64,000 nt of DNA, taken from Ruminococcus flavefaciens (GTDB lineage Bacteria > Bacillota > Clostridia > Oscillospirales > Ruminococcaceae). Positions within the stretch are counted from its first letter, which is position 1; every line of letters begins with the position of its first letter. The stretch spans positions 1 through 64,000 of the forward strand of contig SFMO01000081.1 in NCBI GenBank assembly GCA_004554385.1, written 5' to 3'. This document shows positions 1 through 8,516 of the stretch, one piece after another. Under the pieces are notes generated by a model. The model searched no databases. It saw only the letters and a program-made list of their open reading frames with translations, and had not been told where the DNA came from. Made by a program: the position numbers and the translations under genes.

Positions 1-33
1 ACACAGTCCCTTTGGAATCCCGTTCATGGGCTC
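1..33 (-). repeat. Dispersed multi-hairpin repeat, copy 1 (cut by window edge)
   Basis: The reverse complement of these bases matches the first 33 bases of the copy at 21678 almost exactly (cccatgaacgggattccaaa and on). Only the start of the element is inside the window, in the opposite orientation to the other three copies. The next 150 bases up to the first gene hold a weak terminator-like hairpin and nothing else I recognise. Confidence 0.75.
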
Positions 34-118
34 GGCGTACTTATCGCGCTGTAAGCGATGTACAAATATCATTTCTTATATTATTAAGCGAGTTTACGAG
101 CGACAACGTGGCAAGCGG

Positions 119-150
119 TCGAGCTGGCTCAGCTCGAAATTTTGATTTTT
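119..150 (+). terminator. Possible terminator of an upstream gene
   Basis: TCGAGCT/AGCTCGA inverted repeat followed by a T-rich run (aattttgattttt). It would end a plus-strand gene lying left of the window. Confidence 0.4.
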
Positions 151-190
151 CTTATAAAGCGAATAAAAATCCGAAAGGAATGTGATATAA

Positions 191-1204
191 ATGAACAACA
201 CAGCAGAATTATTTGACTGGAAGGGCATGACCTGCGTAAAGCTCAGTGCAGGCGGCTATGAAGCATGGGTAGCAAATGAGATAGGCTCAAATGTTATCCG
301 TCTCCGCGACAACGTCAACGGTCTGGAGTTCTTCCGCTTTGTGGAGAGCAATACTCCCGACGCGATCAAGCAGTCCGCAGAGGTATGGGGACTTCCCACA
401 CTTTACCTGCCTAACCGTTTTGCAGACGGCGTGCTCAAAACATCCGATGCAGTTTATCAGCTCCCCGTAAATGAGCCTGCACCATATAACAACCATATCC
501 ACGGCTTCCTTCACAAGAGGGTACATGAAGTTGTTGAGTACAAGGCTGACGACAACTGCGCATGGGTAAAGACACGCTACGTCTACGATGAAAAGGACGA
601 GTTCTTCAAGTATCTCCCTGTACGCTTCACAGCAGAGTACACCTTTACTCTTTCGGAGCAGGGGCTTGAGCAGAATATCCGCTTTATCAACACAGACGGC
701 GAAAAGGTCCTTCCTATGTCGCTGGCTTCACATACAACTATCAATTCGCCATTCGTTGACGGTGCAAAGGAGGAGGATATACTCCTTACTGTGCCTGTAG
801 GCAAGCGCTGTGAGCTCAACGAGCGCTGTCTGCCCACAGGTCAGCTCAAAGTTCCCACAATGCATGACCTGGAATACAGAAACGGCGGCAAGAAGCCTGT
901 ATTACAGGTAGTTGACAACGAGATGTACTTCGGTGAGTATCTCGATATGGACGGTGAGAAGTTCCACGGCGTCATCGCTGAGGACACAGCAAGCGGCAAG
1001 AAGCTCTGCTATGAGGTATCTGAGGAATACGGCTTCTGGATAATCTGGAATGACCGCGGCTTCAATCACTATTTCTGCCCCGAGCCTATGACGGCAATGA
1101 TAGACGCACCGAATCTCAGTATGCCTGCTGATGTAACGGGCTACCGCGAGGTAAAGCCGGGTGACGTTTTCGAGGCACACGAAAGATTTTTCACAAAGCT
1201 TTGA
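191..1204 (+). CDS. Aldose 1-epimerase (mutarotase) family protein
   Basis: 337 aa, cytosolic. Aldose epimerases interconvert alpha and beta anomers of free sugars such as galactose or glucose. The galactose-mutarotase fold is suggested by the order of short beta-rich blocks and a histidine motif (NNHIHGFLHKR, about residues 97-107) where the family places its first catalytic His; a second candidate lies in SLASHTTIN (about 177-185). The start ATG follows GAAAGGAATGTG at a good distance. The gene stands alone, 39 bases before a lipoprotein gene. The substrate cannot be told; its position near cellobiose phosphorylase is compatible with cellodextrin or hexose use. Confidence 0.8.
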   Translation: MNNTAELFDWKGMTCVKLSAGGYEAWVANEIGSNVIRLRDNVNGLEFFRFVESNTPDAIKQSAEVWGLPTLYLPNRFADGVLKTSDAVYQLPVNEPAPYNNHIHGFLHKRVHEVVEYKADDNCAWVKTRYVYDEKDEFFKYLPVRFTAEYTFTLSEQGLEQNIRFINTDGEKVLPMSLASHTTINSPFVDGAKEEDILLTVPVGKRCELNERCLPTGQLKVPTMHDLEYRNGGKKPVLQVVDNEMYFGEYLDMDGEKFHGVIAEDTASGKKLCYEVSEEYGFWIIWNDRGFNHYFCPEPMTAMIDAPNLSMPADVTGYREVKPGDVFEAHERFFTKL

Positions 1205-1243
1205 TAAGAACAGTAATACAGCATCTGCAAACGGAGTTTTACT

Positions 1244-1870
1244 ATGGATACAAGAAAAATAATCGCATTACTATTCTCTGCAATAATATTTTCAATTAAT
1301 ACAGGCTGTGCTCAGGAGCAGACATCTGGCAGTTCTTCTGCGGCAGAGGTGACAACAGCCGTCGAGGAGCAGACAACAACAGCTCCTGTGACCGAGGCAG
1401 CTTCGGAGTCAAAGGAGCTTGACTTCAATAAGCTCAGTACTTTCGAGCTGACCTCTGACGATCTGCATGACGGCATCTGGGATACTGTCATAACCAAAAC
1501 AGCAAACGGCGAAAACCGTTCTCCGCAGCTTTCATGGAATCCCGTTGACGGTGCTTCCTGCTATGCAATATTCATGGTGGACACCTCTGCAACGAACTGG
1601 CTGCACTGGAAATCAGTCACTGAATCCGAGACCGTTCTTCCCGCAGGCTGGGCTCCGTCAGGGGAGTATGTGGGACCTTATCCGCCAAGCGGCACGCATG
1701 ATTACGAGGTATATGTATTTGCGCTTAGGGAGCAGCCCGAGAGGATAAAGGGCTCCTTTGACAGCACAAATCCTAAGCTGTTTGAATTCGCCAAAGATAT
1801 GGACGGCGAGAACGAGGATAATATCATATCCTACGGTCATCTCACGGGTACATATACCCACGGAGACTGA
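1244..1870 (+). CDS. Secreted lipoprotein of the PEBP / YbhB-YbcL family
   Basis: 208 aa. The N-terminus is a lipoprotein signal (hydrophobic LLFSAIIFSINTGC, lipobox Cys about residue 22), followed by a Ser/Thr/Glu-rich linker to about residue 58 and then a phosphatidylethanolamine-binding-protein domain. PEBP hallmarks are visible: SPQLSW (about 93-98), an HW pair after a DTS loop, and the strand motif YVGPYPPSGTHDYEVYVFAL. Bacterial YbhB/YbcL members have no settled biochemical role; ligand binding at the cell surface is an inference. ATG 1244 follows ACGGAG by 7 bases. It may be co-transcribed with the epimerase and ends at a clear terminator. Confidence 0.82.
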   Translation: MDTRKIIALLFSAIIFSINTGCAQEQTSGSSSAAEVTTAVEEQTTTAPVTEAASESKELDFNKLSTFELTSDDLHDGIWDTVITKTANGENRSPQLSWNPVDGASCYAIFMVDTSATNWLHWKSVTESETVLPAGWAPSGEYVGPYPPSGTHDYEVYVFALREQPERIKGSFDSTNPKLFEFAKDMDGENEDNIISYGHLTGTYTHGD

Positions 1871-1887
1871 ACATAATACAAGATCTG

Positions 1888-1915
1888 TCCGTCCGTTTAT
1901 GCGGACGGATTTTTG
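1888..1915 (+). terminator. Rho-independent terminator
   Basis: CCGTCCG/CGGACGG stem with a 6-base loop followed by ATTTTTG, just after the PEBP lipoprotein gene. Confidence 0.85.
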
Positions 1916-2048
1916 TATTAAGTGCTTTGCAGATGCGCTGAAAAAGGCTTTTGCTGTCCACAGGAGTCGCGGAAAATCGACTAAAATGTAGGACAATGTG
2001 CACAAAAAAGGACTTGAAAAAAATACAACGCAATTTTTGCCTAATCTA

Positions 2049-2077
2049 TTGTATTATATATAAAAATATGGTATAAT
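2049..2077 (+). promoter_or_regulatory. Promoter of cellobiose phosphorylase gene
   Basis: TTGTAT (2049-2054), 17-base spacer, TATAAT (2072-2077). This leaves a leader of about 50 bases before the ATG at 2133. No operator was recognised. Confidence 0.65.
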
Positions 2078-2132
2078 AATACAAATGCGGTTTTTATGCC
2101 GCCTTTGTCACCAAAAATAAAGGAGTATAATT

Positions 2133-4619
2133 ATGAAGTTCGGATTTTTTGACGACGCTAAGAAGGAATATGTTATCAATTCCCCAAAGACTCCCTATCC
2201 GTGGATAAACTACCTCGGCAATCAGGGATTTTTCTCACTTATTTCCAATACAGCAGGCGGCTACTGCTTCTATAAGGATGCCCGCCTCAGACGCATCACT
2301 CGTTACCGCTACAACAACGTACCTCTCGATATGGGCGGACGTTATTTCTATATCAACGACAACGGTACTATCTGGAATCCAGGCTGGTCTCCTGTAAAGA
2401 CTCCCCTTGATTTCTATGAGTGCCGTCACGGTATGGGCTATACCGTTATCACAGGCAAGAAGAACGACCTCAAGGCTGAGGTTACATTCTTCGTTCCTCA
2501 GAACTACGACGGTGAAGTTCAGCAGGTAGTTCTCACAAATGAGAGCAAGGAAGCAAAGAACTTCTCTATCTTCTCTATCGCTGAGTGGTGCCTCTGGGAC
2601 GCACAGGACGACTGCACAAACTTCCAGAGAAACTTCTCCACAGGTCGTGTTGAGATCGAAGGCTCAACTATCTACCACGTAACAGAGTACAGAGACAGAC
2701 GTAACCACTACGCTTTCTATACTGTAAACGATACTATCGACGGCTACGACACAGACCGTGATTCCTTCCTCGGAAGCATCTACAACGGCTGGGACAACCC
2801 TGAGACAGTAAAGGCAGACAAGCCTGCTAACTCATTTGCAGACGGCTGGTCACCTGTAGCTTCTCACTACAAGAAGGTAACTCTTGCTCCGGGTGAGTCC
2901 AAGACCCTTATCTATATCCTCGGCTATGCTGAGAACCCACAGGACAAGAAGTTTGCTTCTGAAAAGCCGGCAAACCTCCTCACAAGAGAGGCATGGGTAC
3001 TCAACAAGGAGAAGGCTTATGCAATGATCGAGAAGTATAACACTCCCGAGAAGGTTGCAGCAGGTCTCGAAGAGCTCCGCAATACATGGGACAGCCTCCT
3101 TTCAATCTTCAATGTAAATACTCCTGATGACAAGGTAAACAGAATGGTCAACATCTGGAACCAGTATCAGTGTATGGTAACATTCAACCTTTCACGTTCA
3201 GCTTCATACTTCGAGAGCGGTATCGGCAGAGGTATGGGCTTCCGTGACTCAAATCAGGATATCCTCGGATTTGTACACCAGATCCCTGAGCGTGCAAGAG
3301 AAAGACTGATCGACATCGCTTCAACTCAGCTTTCAGACGGCGGCTGCTACCACCAGTATCAGCCTCTTACAAAGAAGGGCAACGCTGACATCGGCGGCGA
3401 CTTCTCAGATGATCCGCTCTGGATGATCCTCTCCGTTGCAGCATATATCAAGGAGACAGGCGACTGGGGCATTCTCGATGCTAACGTTCCTTTCGACGAT
3501 GATCCGAACGGCAAGCACACAATGCTCGAGCACCTCAACGTTTCCTTCTATCATATCGTAAACAACCTCGGACCTCACGGTCTCCCGCTTGCTATGAGAG
3601 CTGACTGGAACGACTGTATCAACCTTTCATGCTTCTCTGACACACCAGGTGAGTCCTTCCAGACCTACACCAACCCCAAGTTTGCAGCAGAGGGCGGTTA
3701 CTCCAAGGTTGCTGAGTCTGCATTCGTTGCAGCACTCTTCACCTACACAGGTCCTGCTTATGTAGGTATCCTCGAGCATCTCGGCAAGAAGGATGAGGCT
3801 GCAAAGGCTCAGGCTGAGATCGACAAGATGAAGAAGAATGTTATGGAATCCGCATTCGACGGTGACTGGTTCATCAGAGCTTACGACGCTAACGGCGAGA
3901 AGATGGGCTCCAAGGAGTGCGAGGAAGGCAAGATCTTCATCGAGCCACAGGGCTTTGCAGTTATGTCTGAGATAGGTAAGGATCAGGGAGCTGACATCAA
4001 GACTCTCAACTCTATCGACAAGTACCTCAACTGCGAGTTTGGTCTCGTTCTCAATAACCCTGCATTCACAAAGTACTATATACAGTACGGTGAGATCTCC
4101 ACATATCCTGGCGGATACAAGGAGAACGCAGGTATCTTCACACACAACAATGCATGGATAATCTGTGCTGAGGCATATGTAGGACGCGGTGACAAGGCAT
4201 TCGAGTACTACAGCAAGATAGCTCCTGCTTTCACTGAGGAGACATCTGATATTCATAAGACAGAGCCTTATGTATACGGTCAGATGATCGGCGGTAAGGA
4301 CGCAAAGAACTTCGGTCAGGGCAAGAACTCATGGCTCACAGGTACAGCTGCATGGAACATGGTTGCTATTTCCCAGTATATTCTTGGTGTACAGCCTGTA
4401 TTCGACGGACTCAAGGTAGATCCTTCCATTCCTCACGAGTGGGACGGCTTCACAGCAGTTCGTAAGTTCCGCGGTGCAACATTCAACATCACCGTCAAGA
4501 ACCCTGCACACGTTTGCAAGGGCGTAAAGTCAATGACAGTTGACGGCAAGGCTGTTGAGGGATGCGTAATTCCTGTATGCAATGGCGGCACACACGAAGT
4601 TGAGATCGTAATGGGTTAA
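2133..4619 (+). CDS. Cellobiose phosphorylase, GH94
   Basis: 828 aa, cytosolic. Phosphorolyses cellobiose to glucose 1-phosphate and glucose, saving ATP during cellulose use. The length matches GH94 cellobiose phosphorylases (about 810-830 aa). N-terminal beta-sandwich sequence ([28 protein letters not shown]) leads into the (alpha/alpha)6 barrel with [21 protein letters not shown] and the ADWND motif, whose Asp at residue 491 is the expected general acid. The C-terminus has the usual [12 protein letters not shown] block. The start is set by AAAGGAG 8 bases upstream. The gene is monocistronic with its own promoter and terminator. A cellodextrin phosphorylase is less likely given the length and N-terminus. 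Confidence 0.95.
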   Translation: MKFGFFDDAKKEYVINSPKTPYPWINYLGNQGFFSLISNTAGGYCFYKDARLRRITRYRYNNVPLDMGGRYFYINDNGTIWNPGWSPVKTPLDFYECRHGMGYTVITGKKNDLKAEVTFFVPQNYDGEVQQVVLTNESKEAKNFSIFSIAEWCLWDAQDDCTNFQRNFSTGRVEIEGSTIYHVTEYRDRRNHYAFYTVNDTIDGYDTDRDSFLGSIYNGWDNPETVKADKPANSFADGWSPVASHYKKVTLAPGESKTLIYILGYAENPQDKKFASEKPANLLTREAWVLNKEKAYAMIEKYNTPEKVAAGLEELRNTWDSLLSIFNVNTPDDKVNRMVNIWNQYQCMVTFNLSRSASYFESGIGRGMGFRDSNQDILGFVHQIPERARERLIDIASTQLSDGGCYHQYQPLTKKGNADIGGDFSDDPLWMILSVAAYIKETGDWGILDANVPFDDDPNGKHTMLEHLNVSFYHIVNNLGPHGLPLAMRADWNDCINLSCFSDTPGESFQTYTNPKFAAEGGYSKVAESAFVAALFTYTGPAYVGILEHLGKKDEAAKAQAEIDKMKKNVMESAFDGDWFIRAYDANGEKMGSKECEEGKIFIEPQGFAVMSEIGKDQGADIKTLNSIDKYLNCEFGLVLNNPAFTKYYIQYGEISTYPGGYKENAGIFTHNNAWIICAEAYVGRGDKAFEYYSKIAPAFTEETSDIHKTEPYVYGQMIGGKDAKNFGQGKNSWLTGTAAWNMVAISQYILGVQPVFDGLKVDPSIPHEWDGFTAVRKFRGATFNITVKNPAHVCKGVKSMTVDGKAVEGCVIPVCNGGTHEVEIVMG

Positions 4620-4621
4620 TA

Positions 4622-4652
4622 AAAAATGGCAGGCTTTAAGCCTGCCATTTTT
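4622..4652 (+). terminator. Rho-independent terminator
   Basis: TGGCAGGCT/AGCCTGCCA stem followed by TTTTT directly after the cellobiose phosphorylase stop. Confidence 0.9.
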
Positions 4653-4674
4653 AGTGAGTAGACGTTAGTGAGTA

Positions 4675-4700
4675 GTAGGGGCGCACAGCGTGCGCCCTTA
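4675..4700. repeat. Intergenic palindrome
   Basis: GGGGCGCAC-agc-GTGCGCCC perfect palindrome in a gtagggg context. It resembles the hairpins at 7933-7985 and 30567-30663 and probably belongs to a family of short intergenic palindromes. Confidence 0.5.
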
Positions 4701-4710
4701 AATACGGTAA

Positions 4711-5550
4711 TTAATAACATATAACATCTTTTTCGACAGCTTCAATTGTTTCTTTTGGAATTTTTGAAACTTCAAGTTGGTATGCAGTGTTGAGCCGTGG
4801 GTTGAAAATGCCAATTTTGCTTATATTTTTGAATATTTCTTGTCCTGAATGTTGTCCCATTATCCAGTACATTAATACTTGCAGTGTATGGTCAGTGGTT
4901 GGTTTGTTTTTTGAAACCTTTAAATCCCATAAAGTATCTTTGGTGAGATAATCACCATCTCCCTTAGAAACAGTGCTTGTATATCCGCCTTTTACTTTTG
5001 TTTTGAGAAAACTTAGGAAATCTTCAAAAGTATCTTCATAATTTTGAGGGTTGAAATTAAATTCATATTTTGTTATTGGTCCATATTCTGCAAAAAAATC
5101 TATTCCACGCTTGACGAGATTTCTAATATGTTCAATAGTTTGTAAAGACGCTTCGCTTTTTTGTTCGTTTGCCATTTGTGCGACGCGCGGATTTCTATAC
5201 CAATCATCAAATTCTGCAAGTTTAATCGCGTTTATTATCGAATCATCATCTAATCCACAAACATTTTTCAGATTTTTTCGAGCAATTTTAATCCATTTAT
5301 CTCCGCTTTTAGTCCAATGATCTTTTGCCATTGCGCCCCTTAATGAAATATTAAATGAGTTTTCGGCGTCGTTGCTAATGTTAAATCTCGTTAGGTAATC
5401 TACAACAAGTCCAACAATCATAACGTTGATATTTTCTTCATTGTTAGGTATTATTTCGCCGCCAAGTTTTAATTCTTCAAACATTTTTAATGGAACATAG
5501 CCGCCATAAGGTTGTTTTATCTGTTTTATTCTTGTTACTACTGTTGCCAT
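4711..5550 (-). CDS. Orphan protein with PD-(D/E)XK (RecB/Cas4-like) nuclease signature
   Basis: 279 aa from the ATG at 5550, which follows GAAAGGGTG by about 9 bases. An in-frame TTG at 5577 lies before the predicted transcription start and is rejected. Near the C-terminus the protein has GDGDY (about 197-201), a DLK triplet (209-211) inside a strand-like LWDLKVSK, then QVLMYW (224-229). This spacing matches the G-D, (D/E)xK and QxxxY motifs of RecB-family PD-(D/E)XK nucleases. The rest, including a Trp/Lys-rich middle, is unfamiliar. Base composition is distinctly more AT-rich than the neighbours, with different codon use, suggesting horizontal acquisition. The gene has its own promoter and no partners. 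Nuclease activity is inferred only; a role in defence or mobile-element biology is possible but unproven. Confidence 0.6.
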   Translation of the reverse strand: MATVVTRIKQIKQPYGGYVPLKMFEELKLGGEIIPNNEENINVMIVGLVVDYLTRFNISNDAENSFNISLRGAMAKDHWTKSGDKWIKIARKNLKNVCGLDDDSIINAIKLAEFDDWYRNPRVAQMANEQKSEASLQTIEHIRNLVKRGIDFFAEYGPITKYEFNFNPQNYEDTFEDFLSFLKTKVKGGYTSTVSKGDGDYLTKDTLWDLKVSKNKPTTDHTLQVLMYWIMGQHSGQEIFKNISKIGIFNPRLNTAYQLEVSKIPKETIEAVEKDVICY

Positions 5551-5577
5551 AAAAAACACACCCTTTCTATGAATCAA

Positions 5578-5606
5578 ATTATATCACAAGCACTGCTTGC
5601 TGTCAA
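5578..5606 (-). promoter_or_regulatory. Promoter of the PD-(D/E)XK-like gene
   Basis: On the minus strand TTGACA (5606-5601), 17-base spacer, TATAAT (5583-5578). The spacer contains an imperfect palindrome (GCAAGCAGTGCTTGTG) that could bind a regulator. Confidence 0.85.
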
Positions 5607-5812
5607 TATGTAATAAAATATCATTATATTTAGGCTGAATGTTGTCAAAATGTCAACAAATGCAACGTAAAACAGGAACAAATAAGCAAAACTATTGACA
5701 AAAAGCAACATTTTTGCTATTCAAAATAGTATTATATGATTTGGTAATACTCAATACCACATTGTAAATATAAATACTATTCGCCCATTCTAATCACTAT
5801 CCACTAATAACT
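5607..5812. other. AT-rich intergenic stretch without recognised genes
   Basis: About 200 AT-rich bases between the orphan nuclease-like gene and the next terminator. It holds a TTGACA at 5695 and an AGTATT/AATACT inverted repeat but no credible reading frame. It is probably part of the same acquired segment. Confidence 0.4.
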
Positions 5813-5842
5813 AAAAAGGCGGACTTGATGTCCGCCTTTTTA
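5813..5842 (-). terminator. Rho-independent terminator
   Basis: AAAAAGGCGGAC/GTCCGCCTTTTT stem with poly-T on both strands. It ends the minus-strand zinc-ribbon gene. Confidence 0.85.
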
Positions 5843-5880
5843 TATGTATGAATTGCCTGATGTTTTCCTGCGATTTATTA

Positions 5881-6318
5881 TCATAAAAGATCAGAGAGTA
5901 TAGATAAGAATGCGAAAGCTGCGACCAGGCGCAGAAGAAATACGACAATAGAAGCGATACCGAGAATTACCGCTGCCTTTGCAAAAGAATCACCATAGCG
6001 CTTTTCAGAGGCGATCTTTCCTATGATTATAGCTGCAATGCCGCAGGCAAGTCCTAAAAGGGGTATGACAAACAATAATATAAGTGAAGCTATTCCAAGA
6101 ACCAGTCCGATAATAGAGAGTGCATTGTCATTTGAAGACGCAGGCTGTAAAGCGTTGTATACTATGGAGCATCCGCAGTTGTCGCAGGTGTCCTTCAGAG
6201 GTGACACTTCATTTCCACATTCCATGCAGTATTTGAAGCCCTGTCCCTTTGGCGCTCCGCATTTGACGCATATAACTGCAATATCGTCCATTTTGCTTCC
6301 ACAGTTTTTACAGTACAT
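5881..6318 (-). CDS. Zinc-ribbon membrane protein (DUF4190-like)
   Basis: 145 aa. The N-terminus carries cysteine pairs in three rubredoxin-like knuckles: CKNCG (3-7) and CVKCG (17-21) form one ribbon, CMECG (31-35) and CDNCG (45-49) a second. After a short linker come hydrophobic segments at about 67-100 (two helices, Gly-rich, as in DUF4190) and 112-138. It is likely a small inner-membrane protein with a cytosolic zinc-binding head; the function is unknown. ATG 6318 follows AAGGAG at 8 bases. The gene is monocistronic with its own promoter and terminator. Confidence 0.75.
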   Translation of the reverse strand: MYCKNCGSKMDDIAVICVKCGAPKGQGFKYCMECGNEVSPLKDTCDNCGCSIVYNALQPASSNDNALSIIGLVLGIASLILLFVIPLLGLACGIAAIIIGKIASEKRYGDSFAKAAVILGIASIVVFLLRLVAAFAFLSILSDLL

Positions 6319-6347
6319 TGTTGTATCTCCTTAATAAATTTTTGATT

Positions 6348-6376
6348 ATTATAGCATGAAACATAAAATATGTCAA
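6348..6376 (-). promoter_or_regulatory. Promoter of zinc-ribbon protein gene
   Basis: Minus strand TTGACA (6376-6371), 17-base spacer, TATAAT (6353-6348). Confidence 0.85.
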
Positions 6377-6468
6377 TATCGGACTATAACCAAATATAGC
6401 TCCGAACTATACGTCAACCGTACCACAAAAAATCAGTTGACACTCACAAAGATTGTGCATGATACCGC

Positions 6469-6497
6469 TTGAAAATTGCTTGTTCAGATGATATAAT
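6469..6497 (+). promoter_or_regulatory. Promoter of ECF S-component gene
   Basis: TTGAAA (6469-6474), 17-base spacer, TATAAT (6492-6497). The leader is only about 45 bases, leaving no room for a vitamin riboswitch. Confidence 0.75.
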
Positions 6498-6547
6498 AAT
6501 CTCAATCCTAAAACATAGGTAATTAGTAGATAAAGGAGCGGATAATT

Positions 6548-7072
6548 ATGACTCGGACAGCCCAGGATACAAAAATCAGACGTATAGTGCTGACAGGACT
6601 GTTTTCAGCGCTTATTTTCATATTCACAGCATATATCCACGTACCTACGGGAGCAGGCTACACCCACGCAGGTGACGGATTTATTTACCTTGCGGCTTGT
6701 TTGCTGCCAGCGCCATATGCGGTTGCGGCAGGCATGATAGGCGGAGCTCTTGCGGACGGACTTACGGGCTTTCCTGTGTGGATACCTGCAACTATCGTCG
6801 TAAAAGCAGTAACAGCTCTGTTTTTCACGAGCAAGCGTGACAAGATACTGAATCTCCGCAATATACTCGGAATTATCCCGTCGCTTGCTGTATGCATAGT
6901 GGGCTACAGTATTTATGAGGGAGTCTTTATGGCGGGAGGCTTCAATAAGGCGGCGGTTATAGCCGCATTCAGCCAGACGCCATTTTACGTGGTGCAGGTC
7001 TTTGCAAGCTCGGTACTGTTCATTGCGGCAGGTGCAGCGCTTGACAAATCGGGACTGAAAAAGCGAATATAA
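6548..7072 (+). CDS. ECF transporter S component (substrate-binding membrane subunit)
   Basis: 174 aa with about five to six hydrophobic helices and a basic C-terminus. The pattern LTGLFSALIFIFTAYIHVPTG followed by YTHAGDGFIYLAACLLP and a Gly/Ala-rich helix (GMIGGALADGLTGFPVWIPA) is typical of S components of energy-coupling factor transporters, most like the TIGR04002-type group. Such proteins bind a vitamin or related micronutrient and dock on a shared EcfAA'T module, which is not encoded here. The substrate is unknown. The start follows AAAGGAG at 9 bases. Single gene between its promoter and a strong terminator. Confidence 0.75.
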   Translation: MTRTAQDTKIRRIVLTGLFSALIFIFTAYIHVPTGAGYTHAGDGFIYLAACLLPAPYAVAAGMIGGALADGLTGFPVWIPATIVVKAVTALFFTSKRDKILNLRNILGIIPSLAVCIVGYSIYEGVFMAGGFNKAAVIAAFSQTPFYVVQVFASSVLFIAAGAALDKSGLKKRI

Positions 7073-7076
7073 CAGC

Positions 7077-7102
7077 AAAGGACGGTTTTTCCGTCCTTTT
7101 TT
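7077..7102 (+). terminator. Rho-independent terminator
   Basis: AAGGACGG-tttt-CCGTCCTTTTTT directly after the ECF S gene. Confidence 0.9.
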
Positions 7103-7256
7103 CTTGCTATTTTCGTCGATTTATGCTATAAGCGCGGAGCCCGTGCCGTCTTTTTCGCGTAATAGTATTGCAGAACAGGAAATTTTATGCCGCGCAGCTT
7201 GCTATTCCGAGGCTTTTATGTTATAATTAATTAACAATAACGAGAAGGTGAAAACT

Positions 7257-7742
7257 ATGCTTAAAAAGATTCTCAGCGGAGAAGCCTGCGCGAAATGTCG
7301 GCTTTGCTGCATATTTGACCGCTATGACGTGTGGGAGACTCCCGTATTTACTGCGGAGCTCTGCGAAAAAATAAAAGCCGCCCGTCCCGATGTGCAGTTT
7401 GTCACAAAGGACGGCGGCTATATATTCAGAGTAGGCGAGCTTAAGGGCGATGAGCTTTTCTCATGTCCTGCCCTTACGGAAAACGGCTGTATGCTGGGAG
7501 ATGAAAAGCCCTTTGACTGCCGCATATGGCCATACCGAATAATGGAAGTTGGCGGCAGACGCGCCATAACCTTCGCGTCCATATGCGAGGAACTCTATCA
7601 CAGACCGCTGTCACAGCTTGTGGGACTGCTGAAGGAGGGACTTGCGGACGTGATATTCGCCTACGCAGACGAGCACCCCGAGATAGTGAAGCCCTACTAT
7701 GAGGGCTATCCCGTGCTGATGTTCGAGAGAAAACCGCTGTAA
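7257..7742 (+). CDS. YkgJ-family cysteine cluster protein
   Basis: 161 aa. Members carry a conserved Cys cluster thought to bind zinc or an iron-sulfur centre; the cellular role is unknown. Cysteines occur in CAKCRLCC (near the N-terminus), a middle CPAL...GCML and DCRIWPYR, the family signature order. ATG 7257 is preferred over the in-frame GTG at 7248 because the GAGAAGG ribosome site ends at 7248 and would overlap the GTG. A TATAAT-like box lies in the AT-rich upstream stretch (about 7221-7226). Next come the repeat elements, not another gene. Confidence 0.75.
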   Translation: MLKKILSGEACAKCRLCCIFDRYDVWETPVFTAELCEKIKAARPDVQFVTKDGGYIFRVGELKGDELFSCPALTENGCMLGDEKPFDCRIWPYRIMEVGGRRAITFASICEELYHRPLSQLVGLLKEGLADVIFAYADEHPEIVKPYYEGYPVLMFERKPL

Positions 7743-7751
7743 CTTGCTGAA

Positions 7752-7928
7752 CCTATGAAAGGGATTCCAAAGGGACTGTTTTCCTTTGGCGGAGTCCAGA
7801 GGCAGCGCCTCTGGTGGGGTGTGGGGCAAAGCCCCGCAGTTACAAAGCGCTCCGCAAGAGGTGAATAAAAAAACAGTCCAGTGGACTGTTTTTTTAGAGG
7901 AGACGCCCTGCAAGAGAGGGCGTCTCCT
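7752..7928 (+). repeat. Dispersed multi-hairpin repeat, copy 2
   Basis: About 177 bases made of consecutive hairpins: CCAAAGG/CCTTTGG, CCAGAGGC-agc-GCCTCTGG, GGGGC/GCCCC, AAAAAACAGTCC/GGACTGTTTTTTT (7867-7894, also terminator-like) and GAGACGCCC/GGGCGTCTC. Related copies are at 21678 and 60649 and, partial and inverted, at position 1. The third and last stems differ between copies by paired, compensatory changes. Confidence 0.85.
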
Positions 7929-7932
7929 AAAG

Positions 7933-7987
7933 GGCTGTCGAGGACGCCAGCCCCTACAATGGGACGCCGAGGGAGGCGTCCCCTACA
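7933..7987. repeat. Short intergenic palindromes
   Basis: GGGCTGtcgaggacgCCAGCCC and GGGACGCCgagGGAGGCGTCCC hairpins in a ccctaca context, similar to those near 30567-30663. They sit directly after repeat copy 2. The remaining bases to 8081 show nothing recognisable. Confidence 0.5.
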
Positions 7988-8081
7988 TATGTTTAGGTTC
8001 TGTCTTGATTTACCGAGAAAAAAACGCAGCTTTTAATATCTGGAAAAGGGACATTCCCTTAACAGGAACGCCCCTTTGCGA

Positions 8082-8276
8082 TCACTTCTTGATCTTGTCA
8101 ACGATATCCTCAACCTTATCCTTGACCTTTGCGATGTTTTCCTTGGTAGCAACCTTGCTGATCATGTCCTTAGCCTTTTCGATGTTTTCTTTTGAAGCAA
8201 GCTTTTCGATCTTCTCGTCCGGAAGGTCGATGCCTGTTTTCTTCTCAACTGCTTCTACTGCTTTTTTGATCTCCAT
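8082..8276 (-). CDS. Small charged helical protein
   Basis: 64 aa, about a third Lys plus Glu/Asp, starting MEIKKAVEAVEKKTGIDLP and ending VEDIVDKIKK. Two near-repeats (EKLASKENIEKAKDMIS and ISKVATKENIAKVKDKVE, about residues 28-45 and 39-57) suggest duplicated amphipathic helices. The start ATG is preceded by AAGAAGG at about 9 bases and by a consensus promoter, so I regard it as real. I do not recognise the family; no function is assigned. Confidence 0.7.
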   Translation of the reverse strand: MEIKKAVEAVEKKTGIDLPDEKIEKLASKENIEKAKDMISKVATKENIAKVKDKVEDIVDKIKK

Positions 8277-8312
8277 AGGGGGATACCTTCTTTCGTAAAA
8301 TATTGTAATTTG

Positions 8313-8341
8313 ATTATAGCATAAAAAAACGAAAAAATCAA
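8313..8341 (-). promoter_or_regulatory. Promoter of small helical protein gene
   Basis: Minus strand TTGATT (8341-8336), 17-base T-rich spacer, TATAAT (8318-8313). Confidence 0.75.
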
Positions 8342-8432
8342 TACTTGTGCGATTTTTTTGTGAGAGAATTGCGGGTTGCGCGAAAAACAGGCATTTGCAA
8401 CCACCATGCGACAAATTGTAAAGGCGGCTTGC

Positions 8433-8461
8433 TTGTGTGTAACCGCCCGAAATGATAGAAT
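8433..8461 (+). promoter_or_regulatory. Possible promoter of XRE regulator gene
   Basis: TTGTGT (8433-8438), 17-base spacer, TAGAAT (8456-8461). The match is moderate. Confidence 0.45.
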
Positions 8462-8516
8462 AAGACCATAGACCGAGGGACATTCCCCACGGCAAAAACA
8501 TATGGAGGGAATATAT

